Positions 56,504 to 64,000 of a stretch of DNA of 64,000 nucleotides are shown in pieces (position 1 is the first letter of the stretch; each line of letters starts with the position of its first letter). The DNA is taken from NCBI RefSeq assembly GCF_016801865.2, contig NC_068939.1, positions 56,928,694-56,992,693 of the forward strand, read 5' to 3'. The notes beneath the pieces are model-generated. The model was not told the DNA's origin. It saw only the letters and a program-made list of their open reading frames with translations, and made no database searches. This DNA comes from Culex pipiens pallens. Lineage: Eukaryota; Arthropoda; Insecta; Diptera; Culicidae. Position numbers and translations under genes: made by a program.

Positions 56504-58235
56504 GTCATAACTCGAGACAGGGTTGCCAGATTTTCTATTATGTGGATTCGTTGGAAAGGTCTCATGATTACCAAACCAACGATGGGTCGGATGATGGATC
56601 CGGACATCGTTTACATGCATTTAAGTGAGATCCGGCTTCAAAAAGTACATAAATATCACTAAAGTGGTCATAACTCGAGACAGGGTTGCCAGATCTTCGA
56701 TGTTGTGGACTCGTTGGAAAGGTCTCTTGATAACCTAACCAACGATGGGTCGGATGATGGATCCGGAAATCATTTACATACATTTAAGTGAGATCCGGCT
56801 TCAAAAAAGTACATAAATATCATTAAAGTGGTCATAACTCGAGACAGAGTTGCCAGATCTTCAATGTTGTGGACTCGTTGGAAAGGTCTCTTGTTTATCT
56901 AACCAATGATGGGTTGTATGATGGATCCGGACATCGTTTACATACATTTAAGTGAGACCCGGCTTCAAAAAAGTACATAAATATTACTTAAGTGGTCATA
57001 ACTCGAGACAGGGTAGCCAGATCTTCAATGTTGTGGACTCGTTGGAAAGGTCTCTTGATTATCTAATCAACGGTGGGTCGGATGATGGATCCGGACATCA
57101 TTTACATACATTTAAGTGAGATCCGGCTTCAAAAAAGTACATAAATATCACTTAAGTGGTCATAACTCGAGACAGGGTTGCCAGATCTTCAATGTTGTGG
57201 ACTCGTTGGAAAGGTCTCTTGATTATCTAATCAACGATGGGTTGGATGATGGATCCGGACATCATTTACATACATTTAAGTGAGACCCGGCTTCAAAAAA
57301 GTACATAAATATCACTTAAGTGGTCATAACTCGAGACAGGGTTGCTTATCTAATCATCGATGGGTCGGATGATGGATCCGGACATCATTTACATACATTT
57401 AAGTGAGATCCGGCTTCAAAAAAGTACATAAATATCACTAAAGTGGTCATAACTCGAGACAGAGTTGCCAGATCTTCAATGTTGAGGACTCGTTGGAAAG
57501 GTTTCTTGTTTATCTAACCAATGATGGGTTGGATGATGGATCCGGACATCATTTACATACATTTAAGTGAGACCCGGCTTCAAAAAAGTACATAAATATC
57601 ACTTAAGTGGTCATAACTCGAGACAGGGTTGCCAGATCTTCAATGTTGTGGACTCGTTGAAAAGGTATCTTGATTATCTAATCAACGATGGGTCGGATGA
57701 TGGATCCGGACATCGTTTACATGCATTTAAGTGAGACCCGGCTTCAAAAAAGTACATAAATATCACTTAAGTGGTCATAACTCGAGACAGGGTTGCCAGA
57801 TCTTCGATGTTGTGGACTCGTTGGAAAGGTTTCTTGATAACCTAACCAACGATGGGTCGGATGATGGATCCGGACATCGTTTACATGCATTTAAGTGAGA
57901 CCCGGCTTCAAAAAAGTACATAAATATCACTTAAGTGGTCATAACTCGAGACAGGGTTGCCAGATCTTCAATGTTGTGGACTCGTTGAAAAGGTATCTTG
58001 ATTATCTAATCAACGATGGGTCGGATGATGGATCCGGACATCGTTTACATGCATTTAAGTGAGACCCGGCTTCAAAAAAGTACATAAATATCACTTAAGT
58101 GGTCTTAACTCGAGACAGGGTTGCCAGATCTTCAATGTTGTGGACTCGTTGGAAAGGTCTCTTGATTACCTAACCAACGATGGGTCGGATGATGGATCCG
58201 GACATCGTTTACATGCATATAATTGAGATCCGGAT
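56504..58235. repeat. 164-bp tandem satellite, 11 units
   Basis: Units start at 56504, 56667, 56831, 56995, 57159, 57323, 57446, 57610, 57774, 57938 and 58102. All are 163-164 bp except the sixth, which is 123 bp through an internal deletion. The unit contains GTCATAACTCGAGACAGGGT, GGTCGGATGATGGATCCGG and GTACATAAATATCACTTAA. Units differ at a few positions in patterns that suggest repeated local duplication (for example, the units at 57610 and 57938 share a GTATCTTG variant). There is no coding frame. Confidence 0.96.
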
Positions 58236-58414
58236 TTATGTGAAAACACATTTTTATACATAACTTTTGAACTACTTATCGAAACTTCAAACAATTCAAT
58301 AGCGATGTATGGGACCCTAAACCAAGTCGAATGCAACTGGTTCGATCAAAATCGGTTCAGCCAGTGCTGAGAAAACTTGGCAAGATTTTTGAACACATAC
58401 ATACATACACACTA

Positions 58415-61400
58415 GGGTGGTCCAAATCCGGACTTTTTGGGGCTACCCCCTGAAATCAAAGATTGACCCATCACTAGGCTAAATTCCAAATTTGAGCTCA
58501 TTCTGACCACGGGAACCCCTCCCTCCAATCGCTTAAAGTTTGTATGGGAAAAATCGTCAAAATGTATGGAGAAAAGCAACTGTTTTACTTTTTTACCTGT
58601 GGAAGGCGCCAATTTCTCAAATGTAGAACCTTCATTAAATTTAGAACAACTTTCCCGATGACACAATATTTTTAGGATTTTTTCCCGCGAAGTTATTAGC
58701 GCCCAAAATTGGCCATTTTTGCGCGGCCAGCTGTAAGGGGCTACCTAACAACGATGTTTATTTCCAATTCGTACACGCACGTGCTCTCTCTCAGGTTCAA
58801 ACTCTCTCACGAGCTTGCTCGCCTGCCTGCCTGCCTGTTTACCTACAAGCGCGCGCCGTTTCTCGGCTTGGACTTTTGTCGTCGTCGTCGTTTTCGTTTG
58901 CTATCCGCTACGCTGCGTTCCTGGCATGTTAATTATAATTTTCAACAAAAATAGTCGGTTTGTATTGAGATATAAAATCAAATGTAATATGTGAACAACA
59001 AAACGAAAAAAACACAACAATAGATATCATATTAAAAGAGCGTGTGAGAGAGAATACAAATTTGATGAATTAGTTCATCCATGAATCGTCATCTGTTCTG
59101 ATCCAAACCTAATTGCATATTTTTGTTAAAGCAAAATACCTAAAGGAACAACATTTGTATTACCTGAAGATTTTTTTTCAAATAATTGAATCATTATTAT
59201 TAGGGTAAGTGAAATTTCACGATTTCACGGACAGCGTGAAATCCGCGAAATTTGTCTTTTTCCGCGAAATCCCGTGAAATTTTATGTTTGTGTGAAACTG
59301 TAACGATACCATTGTTCAATTACTAATAACAGTGGATTTTCTCGTTGTCGATACTGAAGGGACAAAGCAATCTTCATGAATGGACTGTCATTTTTTTACA
59401 ACTGGAGCAATATTGATATCGAGAAGATCGACAGCCAGAGAGGGCTACATGTCGCAGAAAATTCAAACTATTTTACTCATTTTGGCTGGACAAGATTGTT
59501 GAATCTTACTTTGATTTGAAATTCTATAAAATGTAAACTGATATAACAGAAGCAAATCAGCGAAAACTTTTTTGATAATACACATGCCCTACATTTTGTT
59601 TTAAAATATAAATAGAGCCATAAACCATCCATAAACCAGATGGTAACTTTATTGAAAATTATGAGATTTTTTTGTGTAACGTTCAAATTTAGTGAAGATT
59701 TTTTTAGTTTATTGAAGAATAATATATACAGCAATTCCATTTGAAAAGAGCCTAAACCGAAAAAAAGTTCTCCGATCGGGCTCAAACATTTTCTGGGGGT
59801 TCCTTGGCCAAAATAATTAGACCCGTATTTTTTATTTGGCCATTAGGGTGACGTACATCGTGCCAGGGTGGTTCAAAAAATTGCAATTTTCGTCATTTTT
59901 CGCAAAAACCTCTTTTTCCGAAAAGTCATATCTCCGCGTCATTTCATCCGATTTCAGCTGTCTTAGACGCAAAAGAAAGGTGGTGAGTTTGGCTATTTGG
60001 GAAAATTAGTAAGAGGTTTCAAAAATCTAGCTTACCATTTGAAAAAGTCGCATGAAAACTTAAAATGGCGTTTTGACCGTGTCTGGACCAAAGAGCCTAT
60101 GTCTGTAAATATTTTTATCGGATTCCTCGGAAAATTTCACATGACATTTAAAAAATTGGCGATGTCGAACCGTACGTTTCCGAGATATGATTTTTTGATG
60201 ACTGAGTTTTTCGACGCGCCACGCGCAAAAACGGGAAAATGACGAAATAGGCAAAAAATCAACTTTTTCCACTAAAACTGCGATAACTTTAAAATTTCAG
60301 CGATGACCTATAGATGTTATGGTAACAAAAGTTGCGTCTTTCAACTACGAAAATTTTGATACCCAAAACATCTATAGGTCATCGCTGAAATTTTTAAGTT
60401 ATCGCAGTTTTAGTGAAAAAAGTTGATTTTTTGCCGATTTCGTCATTTTCCCGTTTTTGCGCGTGGCGCGTCGAAAAACTCAGTTTTTAATTTTCAAAAA
60501 ATCATATCTCTGAAACGTACGGTTCGACATCGCCAATTTTTTGATATAATTTGTGAAATTTTCCAAGGAATCCGATAAAATATTTTCAGACATAGGCTCT
60601 TTGGTCCAGATACGGTCAAAACGCCATTTTAAGTTTTCATGCGACTTTTTCAAATGGTAAGCTAGATTTTTGAAACTTCTTACTATTTTTCCCAAATAGC
60701 CAAACTCATCACCTTTCTTTTGCGTCTAAGATATGATTTTTCGGAAAAAGAGGTTTTTGCGAAAAATGACGAAAATGGCCATTTTTTGAACCACCCTAGC
60801 ACGATGTAGGTCACCCCAATGGCCAAACAAAAAAATACGGGTCTAATTATTTTGGCCAGGAACCCCAAGAAAAATTTTGAGCCCGATCGGAGAACTTTTT
60901 TTTCGGTTTAGGCTCTTTTCAAATGGAATTGCTGTATAATTAAGCATAAAAAATAGTTTCTGTGATTTGAACAATAGATTTTCAGAGTTATTTTAGCATT
61001 TTTCACGTTTCGCGAAATTTGCGTGAAATTTGTTGTTTTGAAATTGAGGTCCCCGTGAAATTTGCTATTTTTGAGCGTGAAAAATCACTAAGCCTAATTA
61101 TTATGTTTCTTTAGCATATACGAAAAACTGCGTGTAGTGCTTGGAAAAACAAACAAACCCTGTTCTCATGACATTTGCTGTAATTTTTTAATTGAGTCTA
61201 AGCTGTCTTTTCTTTAAACTATTTTTTTCAGCGCAGTTTTTTTATTTTTGACATAGGGGAAATATACCCATTTTAATCACACTAAGCCGTTCGACCAATT
61301 CTCATCACTTTTGCCTTTTTCAGCTATTAAATCAACATTTTAAGATGTATCAACACTGAAGAGTTGCTTGCTCACTTTTATTTGAGCTATTTATTACTTT

Positions 61401-62099
61401 GAAGCATTCAAAAACACATTATTTAAGCTGTAATTCATGATCAAAGTGCTGATAGGCCGATAATAGAAATAGGCTGAGAAAGGGTATAGTTCCCCTAATT
61501 TATGAATTTATATGCTAAATATATCTCAAAACAATCCTGCTATTTTAGTTGAAAATTATAATAAACATGCCAGAAACGCAGCGCAGCGGATAGCAAACGA
61601 AAACGGCGACGACGACATAAGTCCAAGCAGAGAAACGGCGCGCGCTTGTAGGTAAACAGGCAGGCAGGCAGGCGAGCAAGCTCGTGAGAGAGTTTGAACC
61701 TGAGAGAGAGCACGTGCGTGTACGAATTGGAAATAAACATCGTTGTTAGGTAGCCCCTTACAGCTGGCCGCGCAAAAATGGCCAATTTTGGGCGCTAATA
61801 ACTTCGCGGGAAAAAATCCTAAAAATATTGTGTCTTCGGGAAAGTTGTTCTAAATTTAATGAAGGTTCTACATTTGAGAAATGGTAAGAATAGGATAATT
61901 ATGGCGCCTTCCACAGGTAAAAAAGTAAAACAGTTGCTTTTCTCCATACATTTTGACGATTTTTCCCATACAAACTTTAAGCGATTGTAGGGAGGGGTTC
62001 CCGTGGTCAGAATGAGCTCAAATTTGGAATTTAGCCTAGTGATGGGTCAATCTTTGATTTCAGGGGGTAGCCCCAAAAAAGTCCGGATTTGGACCACCC
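58415..62099. mobile_element. Third-level foldback element, 3.7 kb, TA target duplication
   Basis: The ends GGGTGGTCCAAATCCGGACT and the complement are inverted, and TA stands at 58413-58414 and 62100-62101. The arms match for several hundred bp from each end, including CTGCCTGCCTGCC and CGTCGTCGTC blocks and an 81-codon frame starting MAIFARPAVRGYLTTMFISN on both arms (58709-58954 + and 61540-61785 -). It encloses another foldback at 59729-60934. No transposase is recognised. Confidence 0.9.
59729..60934. mobile_element. Innermost foldback element, family A, 1.2 kb, TA target duplication
   Basis: The ends CAGCAATTCCATTTGAAAAG and the complement are inverted, TA stands at 59727-59728 and 60935-60936, and the arms are about 590 bp (centre near 60331). 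The truncated relative is at 32637-33297. No coding capacity. Confidence 0.92.
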
Positions 62100-62103
62100 T
62101 AAT

Positions 62104-62148
62104 ACACACACACACACACATACACACACACACACATACACACACACA
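62104..62148. repeat. CA-rich microsatellite
   Basis: An imperfect (CA)n run with interspersed TACA words. ACATAC-type words occur on the other side of the foldback (about 58395-58412), showing that the foldback landed in this tract. Confidence 0.93.
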
Positions 62149-62703
62149 GACATTTGTTCAGTTTTCGATTCTGAGTCGATATGTATATATGAAGGTGGGT
62201 CTTCGAGATTTTAATAAAAAGTTCATTTTTAGAGCAGGATTATAGCCTTACCTCAGTGAGGAAGGCAAAAGGTAATATTCAACTTAACAAATTTTCAACA
62301 TTCCAAAATTCAACTTTTTTTCTGTGTAAGAGCACGCAATGTAAACAAAAACAAACACGTTTTGTGTGCTTGATCATTCTGCGCATCGTCCTGAAGTATG
62401 GTTGAATATGGTTACTGGAGTCCCGAGATATAACTGAAAATGTTTACGGTAGTCGAGCTCGTTCCTGTGTCAAACGCGTTCTGACCTGTAGTCCAACTGT
62501 CGCACCTACATGAATTTTCAGGCTGTGTCAAGATAGCACGACAAGATGGAAACTTCTTTCATATGAAAAGTGACAACAATACACGGAGTTTTTTTTCGGT
62601 TTTTATTGAATATCTCAGAATTGAAATCGAATTTTGGGGATCTGTGAAGGTCAAAAGGCAAATTTGGTCCAAAATTCACGTGCGACAAGTTAGCACGACA
62701 GCG

Positions 62704-63642
62704 ACGATATATTAATGCATTATTACGACTTTTCTCACTTTTTTCAAAGTATGTCTAAAATCTCCTCACTACGCAGGAACAATCAAATTGAGTCCAAACA
62801 CCACCCACCGAATGACAATGAATGGCGAAATAATAGAGTCTCAATTACAATTATGTTTGATTTGAACTCGTCGTCACCAAAACGACAGAAAGAACCAAGT
62901 CACCACCCTCTCTTTCGTGCTGCTGGGCGCCCTGGGATATGTTTTATGTTGGTCACACGTCATGTCGACGACGACGCTTCGGAGCAGCAGCAAATTTAGG
63001 CACGAGCCAGCCCAGCCTTGCCCTAAATGGGTGATTACGTAATTGCAAACGTCTGCTAGCAATCAATAAAATGTATGTAATGAGACTGTTGTTGGGCTCG
63101 GCGGGGCCCTGCCGAGTGGAATAAAAATAATATGAATAAAATAATCGACCCAAGGGGGTGGGGGGAGGGGTGGCGATGGAAGGTTGTTAAGGGTTCGCTT
63201 GTGTGCCAGCTGGATGCTGCGAGAAATCATACCCTCCATTGTTGAACACTTTGGGGTAGCTCTGCACGCGCTTCGAAGGGGTGGATTTTGCAACGTTCTA
63301 AAGTCATGGAAGGGTGAAGGTTGCGGATTAAACCCAGGTTTCGATTTACGGCGAAATTTTCGAACGCATGATAGCTTTCGAACGCATGATAGCTGATCCT
63401 CATTAGCGTTGTAATTCAATTTGATACAATAGTCGAAACTGGATCAAATAAATAGATGTTTGGAAAAAGGGGCCCTTGGACATTTTGAACACAATTTATT
63501 TTAAAATTTCTCAACTTACTAAACCATTGTCCAAGGAAACAATATCTCACACCCCAAAGAAAGGGGGACAAAATCTTCCCGCGGCACTTAACGCCATGCT
63601 CCTTAGTAACACAGACAAAGGCACTGCGGTAGATGAGCATTA
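62704..63642. other. Unique stretch with candidate homeodomain sites
   Basis: GC-moderate and not repeated in the window. GTGATTACGTAATTGC (63031-63046) and ATCAATAAA (63062-63070) are homeodomain/Hox-like words in a short interval. There is a 13-bp direct repeat CGAACGCATGATA near 63361 and 63379. Short overlapping frames are not convincing. No gene is called. Confidence 0.4.
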
Positions 63643-63841
63643 GGGTGGCAAAGAACGACCTGACCCTGTGGTCCCCAAAAATCATAAAAAATCAACTCTT
63701 AAATATAATAAATTGCTTGAGTTGAGCATGGTTTTTGAATTGTGTAGTTGGAAACTTCAACTCAGCATCTTATGAAAAAAAAGTGTAAATGGTGGCCTCT
63801 GGTTGAGCAGCCTGTTCCTAGAAGATATTAACTCGTCACCC
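63643..63841. mobile_element. Probable small TA element, 199 bp
   Basis: Starts GGGTGGCAAAGAACG and ends CTCGTCACCC, with TA on both sides (63641-63642, 63842-63843). The inverted repeat is short, so this is a weaker call than the other TA elements. Confidence 0.45.
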
Positions 63842-64000
63842 TAATGCAAATGCACTTTACTTCTCAGAAAGAGAGATAGAGACAACACGGTCTTGCTAAA
63901 TGGTTTAATACGATCAGAGACAATAAAACTTAATAAATGTTTATTGCCCATCCTTATAAAGTGCGCGCGCGCGGACAGAAGCTCAGAGGTCCCATCGCTG

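Larger units (their letters stand above)
56213..62326. mobile_element. Second-level TA element carrying a satellite array
   Basis: The ends CACAGAAAAAAAATG and CAACTTTTTTTCTGTG are inverted, and TA stands at 56211-56212 and 62327-62328. It encloses inward-facing GCCTTCCTCAC (about 56398) and GTGAGGAAGGC (about 62257) words that may mark yet another element, the 164-bp array, a CA-rich tract and the 58415-62099 foldback. No transposase is seen. Confidence 0.7.
56125..62703. mobile_element. TIR element split by a 6.1-kb nested insertion (outermost level)
   Basis: The left part 56125-56210 (CGCCGTCTTGCTAACTTGTC) and right part 62329-62703 (ending GACAAGTTAGCACGACAGCG) together reproduce the 443-bp element at 48273-48715. 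The interruption occurs at a TA. Confidence 0.83.

Noticed and set aside
56504..58235. CRISPR-like regular repeats
   Set aside because: Units are 164 bp with no separate unique spacers; the sequence is a eukaryotic tandem satellite.
58709..58954. 81-codon frame repeated at 61540-61785
   Set aside because: It lies in both arms of a foldback element and contains low-complexity CTGCC and GTC runs.

Overview
The window looks like the genome of a culicine mosquito, most likely Culex. That inference rests on one confidently identified gene, whose protein fits a dipteran Distal-less (Dll), and on mosquito-style short repeats. It has not been tested by any search. The only cellular protein-coding gene I can support is the 3' part of Dll on the + strand. 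Its four last coding exons are 21865-22009, 22458-22556, 22757-22940 and 29825-29846. They encode homeodomain helix 3, the Pro/Gly/Ser-rich tail and the conserved C-terminal peptide. The first part of the homeodomain and the N-terminus are not in the window.

Layout. 1-21864 is the open 3' part of a very large Dll intron. It holds a few small transposons (two hAT-type elements with 8-bp target duplications, palindromic TA elements, a tRNA-derived SINE), a 400-bp (CTACT)n microsatellite and long GC-moderate unique stretches that probably contain enhancers. 21865-31640 is the Dll 3' end. Its last intron (22941-29824) contains a composite SINE and a recent gag-only LTR retrotransposon (24793-29137) with LTRs identical by eye, inserted in an older inverted-repeat element. 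31641-63000 is intergenic or flanking DNA dominated by very long foldback (palindromic) elements of 0.8-3.7 kb that carry no visible transposase. Several have clear target-site duplications, including TA, TACTC and TTA. One has Transib/RAG-like CACAGTG ends. At 56.1-62.7 kb four elements are nested inside one another, and one of them carries an 11-copy, 164-bp satellite. Unique, GC-richer islands lie between these repeats (about 36.8-37.7, 45.4-48.0, 51.0-52.1 and 62.7-63.5 kb).

How it fits together. Dll is a homeodomain transcription factor for appendage patterning. Genes of this kind usually have large introns and flanks with cis-regulatory DNA, which agrees with the absence of other genes here. 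Almost everything else is transposon-derived. Coordinates of splice sites, LTRs and target duplications were read base by base. Limits of foldback arms and unassigned stretches are approximate. No alignment or database search was possible.
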